This document shows, piece by piece, positions 24,001 to 35,477 of a DNA stretch of 64,000 bases (position 1 is its first letter; each line of letters opens with the position of its first letter). The notes beneath the pieces are model-generated. The model made no database searches and had not been told where the DNA came from. It saw only the letters and a list, made by a program, of their open reading frames with translations. The DNA comes from Rhipicephalus microplus. Its lineage: Eukaryota > Arthropoda > Arachnida > Ixodida > Ixodidae. The stretch spans positions 80,191,317-80,255,316 of the forward strand of contig NC_134702.1 in the NCBI RefSeq assembly GCF_043290135.1, in the 5' to 3' direction. The translations under genes and the position numbers were made by a program.

Positions 24001-24755
24001 AAGAACATGCAGCTTTCTAACGCGAGAGCATGAGGAATTTTTATGATATTGTTCAAGGTGCCAATCTGCGCGCGTGTGCTCATTACGTGAAAGCTGCTGG
24101 ACGCTGCTGGTGAGTATGTTTTGTTCCAGTCATGAAAGATTAGTGGGAGAGTACAGAAAGTAATTACTACCTAAATTATAGGCCAAGGGTTCCGCAAAAT
24201 AGAGTAGTGTTACCGTCATGGGCACGCTCATGATTGCTCCTGGTGTAGTTTGCAAGGCAATAACTTTTACGATTTCGTGAATGGCCTTGTCACAACGTCA
24301 CCGAAGCTTTGATGTACTCAAAATGAATTACTTGCCCGCTTTCGATCACTGACTGCAATTTTCAGGCTTCGGCTACCGTGTCATAGTAGTGGCGCATTAT
24401 CTGTATACAACATGCCGCGCGTGTTTGGCTGCGAAGCCTGCTTTAGTGGCTAAGTTCTGTTTCTTTTAACTTTAAGCATATGACGAAAGGCAAGTGTACT
24501 AATCAAAGTAAAAAAAAATTAATCAAGTGAACGATACATGCAATGAGTTTTGCTTAAACACAAGTTCTCTGCACATGCTGACAAGCATGTCGTGAGTACT
24601 TAAAATTTAGAAATTACAATTAGTCTGTTTGGAGTACGAGGAAAACGGGGATCCACTATGATTCTATAAAACACTCACACGTTTTTTTGCGTTCCTATAG
24701 TTTTCCGACTAATTTATAGTCGTCAGAAAGTGCTCTAAATGGAATTAGTTTATTC
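20471..24755. other. No gene seen; unassigned intergenic DNA
   Basis: Over 4 kb without a recognisable domain. The longest frame (20,616-21,098, plus, 160 codons) ends in Cys/Val repeats from the (TG)n tract and has no known motif. Other frames of about 80-106 codons are unremarkable. An exon of a gene with long introns cannot be excluded by eye. Confidence 0.4.
21014..21070 (+). repeat. (TG)n microsatellite
   Basis: About 57 bases of TG units with CGTG interruptions. Confidence 0.95.
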
Positions 24756-24759
24756 ATCC

Positions 24760-27150
24760 TTTTCATCATCGTCATCATCATCATCATTATTATCATCAGC
24801 CTGTCTACACCCAATGCAGGGCAAAGGACTCTCGATGATCTGCCAATCAACCCGGTCTAGTGCTTTTCGTTGCCACGTTATACCGGCGAGTTTTTTTATA
24901 TTCTTGGCCCATCTAACTTTATGTCTCCCCTTAGTGCGTGTGCCTTCTCTGGTAATCTAGTCGCTTATCCTTAATGCCCACCGGTTATCCTGCCTACGTG
25001 CTAAGGGTCTGGCCTATGTCCCTTTCTTTTTCTTCCATTAAACTATGATATCCTTAACCCCGGTTTGTTCTCTGATCCACTCTGCTCTCTTCTTGTTTCT
25101 TAAGGTTAAACCCATCATTTTCATTTCCATCGCTCGCTGCGTCATCTTTCATTTAAGCTGAACCCTCTTGGCAAGCCTCCAGGTTTCTGCTCTGTAGGTA
25201 AGTACTGTCAAGATGCAGCTGTTATACATCTCCCTGTTGAGGGTTAGTGGCAGATTACCATTCATGGTTTGAGAATGCTTGCTGAATGTGATACATCTCA
25301 TTTTTATTCTCCTAGTTATTTCAGTCTCACGGTTCGGCTTCGCGGTTACTACCTGTAGTAAGTAGATGTATTTCTTTACAACTTCCAGAGCCTGTCCACC
25401 TATCGCAAATTGCTGTTTTCAGCCGGTATTTTCGCACATTACTTTAGTTTTGTGCATATTAATTTTCAGACCTACTTTTTCGCTTTTCTTGTCTAGTTTA
25501 TTATTCATGAACTGTAATTCGTCCTCCGAGCTACTCATCAAGGCAATGCCATCAAACCAAGCGCAGGTTACTAAGGTACTTTCTATGAACTCTTATGATT
25601 CTTCCCAGACCAGGGTCCCGAAAACCTCCTGTAAATTAGGGTGAATAGCATTAGGGATATCGTGTCTCTCTGTCTTACACCCTTCTTTGTTAGGATTTTG
25701 TCGCTTATTTATCGAGAACTACGGTGGCTGTAGATCATCTATAGATTTATTCTAGCATGTTTATATTAAGTTCTTCGATGCATCGATTCCGTAGTGCCTG
25801 CATTACTGCTGATGTCTCGACAGAGTTAAACGCCTTTTCGTAATCTATAATCTATAAAAGCTATGTAAACGGCTGGTGTTATTCAGCGCATTTCTGTTAC
25901 CTGGTATATTGTGCAGTAGGCAGTACAAAATCCTGCTTGGTCTTTTGGTTAATTCAACTCTAATATCGCATTTTTTCTACTAGCTAATTTTTTGTAAGCA
26001 TTTTCTAGAAAACAGACAGTAATCTGATCGGCCTGTAATTTTTCAAGTCCTTGACGTCTTTGTTCTCATGGATTAAGATGGTGTTGACGTTCTTCCAAGA
26101 TTCTTGTATGCTTCCCGTTAAGAGACACTTTGTATATAAGGTGGCTAATTTTAGATGTGGAGCATCTTATACTCGCGCCTTGTAGTGCGCCGTCCGCGCC
26201 GTCCGCGCCGTCCGCACCGCTTCTAGAACATTCGACAGCTGACGCTCCAGCTTCAATTGCCCACTCTTTGATGGCACTAATATTATTATTGTTCATTGTG
26301 TCAACGCTAACGTCAGTTATCTCCTTTAGCGCCTCAAATCGATTCTGAAGCAAACCTTTGAATTCCTGTGTTTTTCGTGTTACCACCAGTTCATTAACTA
26401 GCATCTTGCGTATCAGTTTTTGTTGTTGTTTTTTTAATCTAGGTGAATACGAGCACTTACCATACTATGTTCACTGAATCTAATCTTTCTAACTACTTTC
26501 GCATTCTGTACTATGCCTGCGGGCACACAGATTGAAGTCAATCTATTTTTAGTTTCCAAGTTAGAGCTTCGTCACCTCGATTTACGGTTAGCCCGTTTTC
26601 TGAAGAATATATTCAAGATGCGTAAATCATTACGTTCTGTGAACTGTTCTGATGATTCCCCTGGGGCATTTGTAGATTCGATGCTATAGTCCCCCCAATA
26701 TATGGTCTCTGGCGAGTTTCCTGCCTATTTCAGCATTATAGTCGCCCATCAGAATAGTATACAGTGTCTTTATTTTTTTATTGGCTGACTCTACGTCTCC
26801 AAAAAGCGTTCAACCAAATGATCATCATGGCTCGATGTAGCGCCAAGGCTTGTACCACCTTCATCTTGTATCTTTTTTTAAACATAATTATGATACTTGC
26901 CACCCTTTCACTGATGCTATAGTATTTCTTTATGTTGCCAGCTTATACGTATAAGTTTATTACACGGTAGCATTGGGCGTGCCTATTCTTCAGCTTTGTA
27001 CTTATAAGCCTCACGTGTCTTCCTAACTTTTCTGAGCTCTATCACAACCCATTCAATACCCTCTAATTTCTCGAATAGCCCAGCTAGACTAGCCTCACTA
27101 GATAGCATTCTCGTGTTGAAGGTAGCCAAGTTTTGTCAAGCCGTTTCAAC
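24760..27150 (-). pseudogene. RTE-type LINE, degenerate, nearly full length
   Basis: Read on the minus strand. It starts near 27,150 with LATFNTRMLSSE, the N terminus of the endonuclease. Conserved RT sequence is clear near 25,550-25,430: DGIALMSSSEDELQFMNNK and KVGLKINMHKT, with the catalytic FADD decayed to FDG. Downstream comes the typical RTE C-terminal region (IKMRCITF, LTYRAETWRL-like, ending near a GWADDI-like block at 24,900). The element ends in a (CAT)n tail, read here as CATCATCATC at 24,763-24,797. Multiple stops and indels remove any coding function. BovB, known to move between vertebrates with ticks as suspected carriers, belongs to the same clade, but I cannot say how close this copy is. 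Confidence 0.8.
26188..26222 (+). repeat. 9-bp tandem repeat inside the RTE LINE
   Basis: CCGTCCGCG is repeated three times, with a fourth partial copy. In the minus frame it reads as Gly-Ala-Asp repeats. It is a local expansion within the dead LINE. Confidence 0.8.
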
Positions 27151-27194
27151 CATACAAGACAAAAGTTATCCAGTCAGCAACTCCTCACCCATGC

Positions 27195-27463
27195 ATTATA
27201 ATCGGCGACTTCAATGCTCATCATACAATCTAAAAAAGTTCGAAGACCAATGTTAAAGGAAGAAAGTTGGTGTCCTTCGCCTCCGACAATGAACTTTTCG
27301 TGCTAAATGACAGTACAGTCCAACATTCCTGCGCTGTTCAAGGTATAGCAGCTGCCTTGACCTGGCCTTTGTCTCCAGAGGCCTCGTCAGGCATGCTGAG
27401 TGGTTTCTAGACTCAGAAACGCATGTAAGTAACCACATTCCCACTTACGTCTAAATCGAAGGA
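27195..27463 (+). pseudogene. LINE endonuclease fragment
   Basis: Encodes IIGDFNAHH (the APE-type GDFN motif with its catalytic Asp and Asn), KGRKLVSFASDNELFVLND and, after a frame change, a LAFVS-type block and the region where SDH is expected. This is the C-terminal half of an APE-like endonuclease, which nicks the target so that reverse transcription can start. Several stops interrupt it. Confidence 0.7.
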
Positions 27464-27832
27464 TTGTCCCATGCCAAGATACGCGATAGCGTTCAGAAAG
27501 TGGACTGGTTGAAATTTCAGTCTAGCATGGAAGAGCAATGTGAAGCAGACAGATCCCTCGACATAGAGGAGATAATTAAAAGCACAACACACGACACTAC
27601 GTGTACCCTCACATGCCCTCCCAAAGTAACGAAATTTGACATCGAGTCAGAACGACTTCGAGCAATCCGACGGCGTGCTGAACGAAAATACCAACGCACG
27701 GAGGCAATGGAACACTTAAGGATCGCTCTTCGTATACAAAATAAGATTGAGCTCCGGATAAATAAACTCGAGTCACAACGCTGGAATGCTTTTTGTGAGT
27801 TGCTTGACCCACAAAAACCTTTATCCCAATAG
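27464..27832 (+). pseudogene. LINE linker between endonuclease and reverse transcriptase
   Basis: 122 codons, helical and basic, including LRAIRRRAERKYQRTEAMEH and the block RWNAFCELLDPQKPLS. The same block is recognisable in the minus-strand copy at 41,549-41,115 (RVIRRRAEGRYQRT, WTSFCESLDPRKPLS), so it is a genuine part of this LINE family and not a gene of its own. Confidence 0.75.
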
Positions 27833-28275
27833 TGCAACATGGTACGAGGTCTCCACGCAAAACCCACTCAGAGGTCACCATTCAGGACTCTCGAACTTTC
27901 TGAACAGAGATGCGGCATTGACGTGGCAGAAGACTTCTGTACCAGAGTATCTGGGCCACTCGCTGTGCCCAATAGCCTATTGCCCTCGCCCAACTGTCCA
28001 CAAACAGTGAATTCCTACACGTATGTGTCTTTTTTTATCGTTGAACTCAGAGCAGCACTACCTTTGTGTGGGCACACGTCGGCACCAGTGCCCGATAAAA
28101 TTTCCTATAGGGCCCTGTGTTAGCTGGGTGAACGCGCGAGAATCCTGCTCCAGGAGTTGTACAAGAAATCATAGCAAGATGAAACGCTCCTGACAAGCTG
28201 GAAGACAAGTCGCCTAGTTCTAATTCAGAAGCCAGGCAAGTCACTGTTGGATCTCTCTCTTAATGCCCGATTGTA

Positions 28276-28883
28276 TTGACCAGTTGTGTAGGCAACGTTA
28301 TGGGGAGGATGATCTTGGGAAGCCTTGAGTGGTATTTGGAGTGGGACAACATCTACACAGATGCCATGGCAGGATTTCGACATGGTCTATCATTGATTGA
28401 TAACGTAGTCGACCTGTTCACTTACGTTCAATACGAGAAAGGACGTAAGCGTCTCTGCGCATCTTTGTTCCTAGACGTCAAAGGGGCGTATGACAACGTT
28501 ACGCATAAAGTTGTTCTTACCGCTCTCGAAGATGTAGGAGTAGGTGGTTGGATGTATTGCTGGATACGTAGTTATTTGTAAATGCGATCCTTCTTTGTGA
28601 GCACTGAAGACGGTCTCCTCATTACAGCCACCGTGGCATCCCCCAGGGTGGTGTACTCAGCCCTGTGCTGTTCAATCTTACGCTAATTGCTCTCACTGAG
28701 CATCTGCCAAGCACAGTCAGGCTATCAATGTACGCAGATGATATCTGCGTTTGGGCATCGGCTGTAACACGCCTGCAGTTTCCAGAGAGAATTCAAAAAG
28801 CTGCCACTGAAACATTACGTCACCTCCGAAATCGAGGCTTGGAAATTTCTTCCGAGAAATGTGCCCTCGTAGCTCCTACTTGA
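28276..28883 (+). pseudogene. LINE reverse transcriptase
   Basis: Copies the LINE RNA into DNA at the nicked target. 28,276-28,581 contains AGFRHGLSLIDNVVDLF (fingers), then SLFLDVKGAYDNVTHKV with the first catalytic Asp. After a frame break, 28,630-28,883 gives the HRGIPQGGVLSPVLFNLTL block and SMYADDICVWAS, with the YADD catalytic pair intact. The thumb follows in LRNRGLEISSEKC. Because the two halves are in different frames no enzyme is made, yet every catalytic Asp of the RT is still readable. Confidence 0.85.
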
Positions 28884-29233
28884 AAGCTTATGGATAAGTG
28901 CACCATAAGCATCAATGGTCAAACTGTACCACACGTTCGATGGCACAATTTTTGGGCGTCATAATTGACAGGAACCTATCATGGAGCGATCACGTTTCGT
29001 ACATGAAGAAATAGTTAATAGACATCTGTAATGTACTGTAGTTCTTTGCAGGGAAGACTTGGGAAATGTCTACCAGTGCAGTGCTACAGCTGCACAGGAT
29101 ACTTTTTCTCGGTTTCCTGCGGTATAGCATACCGGCATTGACCAAAGCAAGCAAAACAAGCCTACGAACGCTACAGAGTGTTTAGTCCCAGGCACTCCGG
29201 ATTTCCCCCGCCTCTCCTCGTAGTGCGTCAACA

Positions 29234-30136
29234 ATGCCTACTGCAGCAATCACCGGTGACCACCTCATCACGACACATATCGACGTCGAGCCACTCACGA
29301 CACATTTAAAGCACATTGCTTGGACACCCTGCCACCACCTAGCCTCTTTATTAGCAGACAGACCACGTTCGTCATTTTGCCAAACGGTAACCACATATCG
29401 CGATTTTCCGACAACATGCTTTACACCCGCCGCCAGGCCTTCGACTCCTCCTTGGTGCCCGACTCAGGCTAACATCAGGCTAACTATTCTTGACATCCAG
29501 AAAAAAGCACATATGTCGTCACCTGCTCTTAGGCAGCTTGCTCTGATCTTGTTATACGATACGTATCAATGCTGTATACACGTATACACCGACGGCGGTG
29601 TTTCACACAAGAGTTCAACGGCATCATTTGGTATACCAATAAAAGACACGACAAGAAAATTCAAGACCTCCCACCTGACGACATCAATGGGAGCACAGCT
29701 CACAGCTCTTCGTGCCGCATTGCGATTCATCAGCGATCAACAGCCACAAAAATGGACAATTTTCAGTTACTCAAAGGCAGCACTGCCATCCCTTCTATCA
29801 CCTTTACTCCACAGCCCGTACGAACAGCTGGTATTCGAGATTGCAGAAAATACTCACAAATTCATTGATAAAGGACATGAAATAGCCTTTCGATTGCTTC
29901 CAAGTCATTGTGGAATGATCGTCAATGAACAGGCCGATAGAGCTGCCCGTTCTATACATACTGAAAGCGATCAAATGTCAATTCCGCTCTCCAAAACTGA
30001 CGCTGCACGGAAACTCCACATGCTTGCTCGCAAGCGCACCACGTCACAATGGAACGAGTCACATTTCATCCGTGCATGGTTCTTTACCTTAGACCCCACT
30101 CTCAGTATTCGGATTCCTCCTGAATTACACCGATGA
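29234..30136 (+). pseudogene. LINE RNase H domain (long open frame, catalytic residues lost)
   Basis: 300 codons open. Residues about 1-110 are the spacer after reverse transcriptase (CHHLASLLADRPRSSFCQT). RNase H starts at IHVYTDGGVSHKSS, with the first Asp at 29,591. The expected Glu (AELAAL) is Gln (GAQLTALRAAL), and the second Asp (SDSKAAL) is Tyr (SYSKAAL). The last motif LPSHCGMIVNEQADRAA keeps its Asp. The open frame therefore codes an enzyme without two of four metal ligands. Family members use RNase H to degrade template RNA. The length of the frame is chance or relaxed decay, not evidence of a working gene. Confidence 0.8.
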
Positions 30137-30145
30137 GACGCTACT

Positions 30146-30448
30146 ATGCTGTGCAGATTATGGTTGGCCGTGGCAGTTATCAATGCGTACGCGTTCCACA
30201 TAGGAATGGCTGACACATCTGCATGCGACCTTTGCGGCAGTGACGAAACAGCTTGGCACATTCTGTGTGAATGCCCACAATACTGCTCACAGAGACAGCC
30301 ACTCTGCAATGCACTAGATGAACTAGACAACCAGACTCTTTCGGAAGAAAGAATCCTGTGCTACCGACCGGACTTTATGTTGCAGAAGGAGACTGTGAAG
30401 GCGCTTCTAGTCTTCTTGCGTTCAACCGGCCCATCCGAACGACGGTGA
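30146..30448 (+). pseudogene. LINE C-terminal CCHC finger region
   Basis: 100 codons in a frame shifted from RNase H. Contains CDLCGSDETAWHILCECP, a C-x2-C-x8-H-x4-C finger found after RNase H in this LINE group, and ends VKALLVFLRSTGPSERR. It shares that ending with the copies at 20,264 and 33,445 (minus). Probably nucleic-acid binding during target-primed reverse transcription. Confidence 0.75.
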
Positions 30449-30650
30449 TTGGAACTCCCGAATATGTGCACATGTGAATTTTTTTCTAATTCATTTTATA
30501 TATCTCTATCTCTATCCTCTTTCCGACCCTTTTCCCACACCTCTACAGGGTTGCAAATCCATTCTTCTAGGTTAACCTCCCTGTCTTTTCCTTTTATTTA
30601 TTCCTCTCTGTATCTTCATGGGAGGTTGTGGCCAGGTACAGCACCAGGGT

Positions 30651-31724
30651 GGCCACTCATACTCTGGTGAGGGAGTGCACTACCAGCAGCTGGTCACCAG
30701 TGAGGCCGCACCCGAGACCTCTTTTTTTCATTTTTTAATAGTACCCATGGTAATAGAACACAATTACTGATATAAGTGAAATGTTCACTTTCTGCGCATC
30801 ATAACGCTGCGTACTTGGGCTTCTTGGCTTCGAGAGCAGATTTATATGATTTGACACAGTGAAAGAGACTATTTAGAGCTCTCATCACTCAGCGGCATAT
30901 TTTAAGTCTCAACTACTAGCATAAATTCGGTTCCATAGCCGAGCCGACGACTATCTATGGACTGGACATCACTCACTGAAAGGACATTACCCAATAACGC
31001 AGATTGTGAGAGCAACCGCCTCGTGTATACATATGTAGCAGCAGATTATCTATTGCAGAATAAATAACGTTGTTAAAATATCTGGCAATGGTAACATAAT
31101 ATTTGTAAGAATAAACCATTTACACATGTAGTACATATATTAGTTAACACTCACACTTTTGATGAACAGAAAATGGACATCTGCACGGACCGTTTAGGTA
31201 CATGGGTTGATACCAAAAATTTTGCAAGCCATCATTTGCTCCTAACGTACCAAACTTATAGTGTTTGCAAAATGTACGGTGTTCACGTTCAAATACTTTT
31301 TCTCTAGGTTCTGGACGTTGGACGCCTAATAATACTGACTTTAGTACTCTTCTATAGCAAAGTCGTAATAAGATGTATCTGCGTGCAGTACAACTGCGAT
31401 CACTATCAACTACCGAGTACCATTAAAGTGGGACGTGATCGTCATACAAAATAACGTTATATCTTGTTAAAGTGACCTAAAGAAAAGCAGGAGAGTGAAA
31501 CTTCACTTGAATGAACTCCAAGGGACGCCAAAAAAAGAACTTAAAGGGAAAGTTCCATGAACTGAAATAGCTGTTACATGTCATTATCAAGAACTCAAGA
31601 AAACATCAGTTGCAGAAATAAAATTTGAACTATTTTTAAATGCTGTTTATTTGATAATAAATTTGTGTGTTCTTCGCATGTTTTCAAAAAGTAATGTTTT
31701 GTTGCATTTCTGAACGTAGTACTC
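30651..31724. other. No gene seen
   Basis: AT-rich DNA with no coding or repeat signature recognised. Confidence 0.45.
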
Positions 31725-31861
31725 CATGACGATAGTTACAGCGTGAGAACAAAACGACGACACAGAGACAAGAAGGACACGAAAGACACAAGCGCTCGTG
31801 TCTTTCGTGTCCTTCTTTCTCTGTGTCGTCGTTTTGTTCTCGCGCTATAACTATCGTCATG
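31725..31861. mobile_element. Long palindrome (fold-back element)
   Basis: 137 bp that reads almost the same on both strands. Arms of about 68 bp run from CATGACGATAGTTACAGCG and AACAAAACGACGACACAGAG inwards to a centre at AGCGCT, with no loop, then outwards again to CGCTATAACTATCGTCATG. Only a few mismatches separate the arms. The sequence can form a single hairpin. Relatives lie at 5743-5840 and 47,965-48,088; all three share the AGCGCT centre. No coding capacity. Mechanism of spread unknown. Confidence 0.85.
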
Positions 31862-33239
31862 CCATGCCAACTAGCCCAAGCTGCCACACTTCTAAGTAGC
31901 ACTGCGGTGGTAATAAGTTGAGTTCCCGTGTGCACGCACTCATAAACCTATCCCGGCACAAGATTCTGCTAGGCAACGAAGGGCTTTAGTTCCTACAAAA
32001 CAACAGTGATTACTTAGGCGACATTCTTGGTGCTTCCTATTCAAGGGCTCCTTCTCCGGCTCTTCCTCTTCATGCATTACGACACTTGCTACAATCTCGT
32101 TTACGGACAGAGTTGCACTTATCTCCAAGTGAGAGTCAAAGCTCCGTCTTTATCCAGCCTTCAAGACAATTTGTGACACACTTGACGTAAGAAACATTAA
32201 ATGGTGCCACAACGGATGTTAGTAGATCTGAAATGCACTCCAAAATATTTTTGTTACACAGAAATTATTTAGCATTTGGTCCAATGGAGCTTCGGTGGTG
32301 TATTCAAAAGGTGCTCCTTGAAATTAAGAATTCATTCAACTGACCTTCGTTGAATCAGTATTTTACAGTTATCGGCCAAACGAGATATAAAGAGGGTAGG
32401 AAAGAGCACTCTTCCTCATATGCGCAGTTTCCTTCGCCTTTGTTTTTCATTTTTATCAAGGTTTACTAATAGAGCCAAATAACACACCGGCAGCTGAGCT
32501 CGCAGTCCAACTAATATTATCGGTATAGTGCGTGCTCTGGAGTCACCACCAATGAGAGACGCACATAATTACTTAAGCAGCATTGCGTGGTTGAAAGCAA
32601 GGATGTATTGCTCGAGCAGCACATGGCATAAGCGCATTTATGTCTAGTCATAAGGCTACATACGGATCTACACGCACCACTGCTCGTCATTCATGCAGCG
32701 CTAGTAGTATGTGTAACAAGTTTTTGCGTTCAGACACGACCAGCCGAATTGATGCTAGTTATCGGCAACAACCCACATGTAAGCGAATTTAGGAATTTCA
32801 TTTTGTTTGCAAACGTTTTGCATATGCAGGTACAAATGATTACAATTGTGAGCAAATGGTGAACTTTCATCCAACTTAAGCGCCGCTTTACAACGCTAGG
32901 TTTCGCCAATAAGCCCTAAATTTCATAGCACTTCTCTTGTAAAGCTGCTATTCTCCTGAGCTCGCTTAGTGAGACGTTTGGGTTTTTATGTCAAATTTCT
33001 CAACATCACCCAGCCCGATGAGTCACACTAGCAACTCAAGGGCACGATACTAACCGCTATGACAATAGGTACATAGAAGGTGCATTAAATATAAACGCTT
33101 CATACCTCTGTTGAGTGTCACGTGACATAGCTCTCGGATGCGTTTACGCAGAGCTGATAGGCGAGGCGGACAAGGCGATGGTGATTTAAAGCAACATTTG
33201 TGTACAGTACAAACAGAGGCGTTACATATTCGGCACTGG
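31862..33239. other. No gene seen
   Basis: No recognisable domain. The outer flank of the palindrome, CCATGCCAACTAGCCCAAG, continues to about 31,881. Confidence 0.4.
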
Positions 33240-34288
33240 GGTCGACAGCTTATGGAGGAGGAGGAGGAAGCAACAAAAGAGAGAAGGCAGGGTGGTTAAC
33301 CAGGAAGACATCCGGTTGGCTACCATACACTGGGGGATTAGGGAAGAGGACAAGAAAGATGAGAAGGAGGGAAGAGAGGGAAAAGATAAAAAAGGGGAGA
33401 GACTGACAGTAATTTCACTGCAGCGTGTAGAACTCTACCGCATGTCAGAGGCGTTCACACAAGCCTGTCTTTCTCAGGAAACACAGCAGGGCTTTCACTG
33501 CCTTGTGGGCTGTCGAGGCATGTGGACGTTGCTGTAATAGCGCCTGCACAGAAAGAGGCTGATCATTCAGTGCCCGCATTGCGTTGGCAATTACTTGTGT
33601 ACCTGAGGCAAACGGAGGACAGTGGCACAGCAGGTGTTCGATATTTTCGTCGGTGCCGCAAGGATCGCACGCCGCACTGTCAAGAATTCTGATTAACGTG
33701 GTATAAGATTTCGTGAAAGCAGCTCCCAGCCAAAGGTGATAGAGAAGCGAAGATTCACGTCGATGTAGGCCGGTTGGAGGCCGGAGTTGTAGTAAAGAGT
33801 CGAGCTCGTGCAGTCTTGTACGTTGTATATGATTGGTGTGTTCCACTCAGTCAGTGTGAGACTGCGGACCAGTTGACGAATCTGCCTCGCCGCATCCACT
33901 CTTGAAAGCGGAATGGGAACGCTGTTTGCTTCTTCATGTGACTTGCGAGCAGCATGATTTGTAGAATCATTTCTGCCTACACCGCAATGCCCAGCTAACC
34001 ACTGAAAGACGATGTCATGGCCTTTTTGTATTAAAAGGTGGTGAAGTTTCACGGTTTGGTATGTCAACTGGTCGTGGCATCCGCGTTGGAGAACTGATAG
34101 CAGGCACTGTAACGCTGGTTTTGAGTCAGAAAATACGGCCCATTTATCTGGTTTTTCTTCCGAATTGATGAGTTCCAGTGCACTGCGCAGAGCCTCGAGT
34201 TCTGCCATCGTTTACGTTGTGACGTGCGAAGTTTTAAAACACCGAGTTACCCCTTGTGATGGTATAACCACTGCTCCACATGAACAAG
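33240..34288 (-). pseudogene. RNase H LINE, 3' half (C-terminal to the LTR element insertion)
   Basis: On the minus strand, downstream of the LTR insertion point at 34,288. After one in-frame stop, the frame 34,208-33,693 gives AELEALRSALELI (catalytic Glu), VFSDSKPALQCL (second Asp) and FQWLAGHCGVGRNDSTNHAA, where the last catalytic Asp position has become Asn. 33,846-33,445 holds the finger CDPCGTDENIEHLLCHCP and the end VKALLCFLRKTGL. The 3' UTR, rich in GGA/GAA on the plus strand, runs to 33,240 and includes GGTTAACCAGGAAG. The rest of this LINE is at 39,292-41,895. Its first RNase H motif, NYTDGS, sits on the far side of the insertion, only a few codons from the break. Confidence 0.85.
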
Positions 34289-35452
34289 TGTCACAGAACG
34301 AGCGCTAAAAAAGAGCGCGCCGCCAAATTCTTGCGACAACGGGCGAGAGAAACGCCGCGAGGTCAAAAAAAAAAAAAGAAAGCAAACGTCCGAGGCTCCC
34401 CGGGCGCGCGCTCTCCCCGCGGAAGCGTGGCGTCGCAGACGAACCTCCTCACCCCGCATCGGCGGCCCAGCAAGCCCGCGATTTTTCTAGAACGAACGGG
34501 CCGTGGTCAAACCGAGTTGAATCATCCTCCGGGGAGGGCAGTCGAACCGTCTCGCCCTCTTCCCAGCTTTCGCCGCGTATCGCGCCGACGAAATGAGGAG
34601 AACTTTCTGGAAGGTGGCGCGGAACGTATTTAATCGAGCAGCCGAGACAGAACAGGAGGTGACGGAAGTTAACGCCAGAGCGCGTAGGAATTCCGCCGTG
34701 TAGTCGGCGAAGGTTCTGCCCGTAGTGACAGAACAGGAGGAGACGGAAGTGAGCGCCAGAGTGCGTAGAGAGTCCGCCGTGTAGTCGGCGAAGTTTTTGG
34801 TCCGTAGGGATGGCTCGAGCTACAGGCAAGAGCGTGGTTTTACCGCTATCGAGCGAAGACGCGGGCAACAACTGCGTGTGTGAAGCCGACGGATTTCCGG
34901 CGAAGAAGTTTGAAGCTTGGAGAGTGGCCATTTGAGGACGCGAGGTTTCCTGGAAGAGAACTTCGAGAGCTGCGGAACGACAACAACGCTGGACTTTGAG
35001 TGAGTGATTCTCGGAAGAGTATCATTCAGACTTTTGTTCCAAGGACTTTGGACTGAATAGGTTTTATATCTCTTTAGTCTTTAAGTGTCTTGGTTGTTCA
35101 ATGCATGCGACTGCATTGTAGTGCGTATTGTTGTCTGTGTCCGTTGTTTCAAGTGTGGTTGATTGTACTGTGTAGTACATTGTCTGTTTGGTGACGTATT
35201 GTATGTAACTATTGTGGAGTGTGCATACGTGTGTATTGTTTTTGATCTGCCGTTAATGAGAATATAATTTTGTTTGTTTATCAACTCTCGGCTCTGCCTT
35301 GTTCTTTGGGCCACAGCCGGCGTCCGCTGGCGCACCAATAAGGACCACTTCTAAATTGTCCACGCTTTCGTGGTGCGGTTCGGGGGGCCGATACTTCGGC
35401 TCTTGGAATTAGCCCGGCGATCGCCTCCCTAATAAACGGGACAGGTGTGACA
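34289..35452 (+). repeat. 5' LTR of LTR element 2
   Basis: 1164 bp, TGTCACA...TGTGACA. It holds an internal tandem duplication of 81 bp (GACAGAACAGGAGG at 34,646 and 34,727) and ends with an AATAAACGGGACAGG segment that may carry the poly-A signal. The minus-strand frame of 160 codons seen in both LTR copies is treated as chance. Confidence 0.95.
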
Positions 35453-35459
35453 ATTAATC

Positions 35460-35477
35460 TGGCGTCCGCGATACAGG
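35460..35477 (+). other. Putative primer binding site of LTR element 2
   Basis: TGGCGTCCGCGATACAGG starts seven bases after the 5' LTR. TGGCG-type sites at this spacing are standard for gypsy-group elements. The exact tRNA is not determined here. Confidence 0.65.

Larger units (their letters stand above)
27170..30650 (+). mobile_element. RNase H-bearing LINE (I-group), near-complete ORF2 region, plus strand
   Basis: Endonuclease, linker, reverse transcriptase, RNase H, CCHC finger and polypyrimidine-rich 3' UTR lie in the order expected for one retrotransposon. About 3.45 kb is present, starting inside the endonuclease at its junction with the minus-strand RTE copy, so the 5' UTR, ORF1 and endonuclease N terminus are absent. 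Stops and frameshifts separate most domains. The 3' UTR carries GGTTAACCTCCCT, shared with the copies at 20,410 and (reversed) 33,290. No target duplication could be identified. Confidence 0.85.

Noticed and set aside
25366..25644. 92-codon plus-strand frame
   Set aside because: Antisense to the RTE LINE, whose minus-strand reading gives clear reverse transcriptase motifs.
34449..34931. 160-codon minus-strand frame, repeated at 38,288-38,770
   Set aside because: It lies in both LTRs and is duplicated only because the LTRs are. No domain, and antisense to the LTR.
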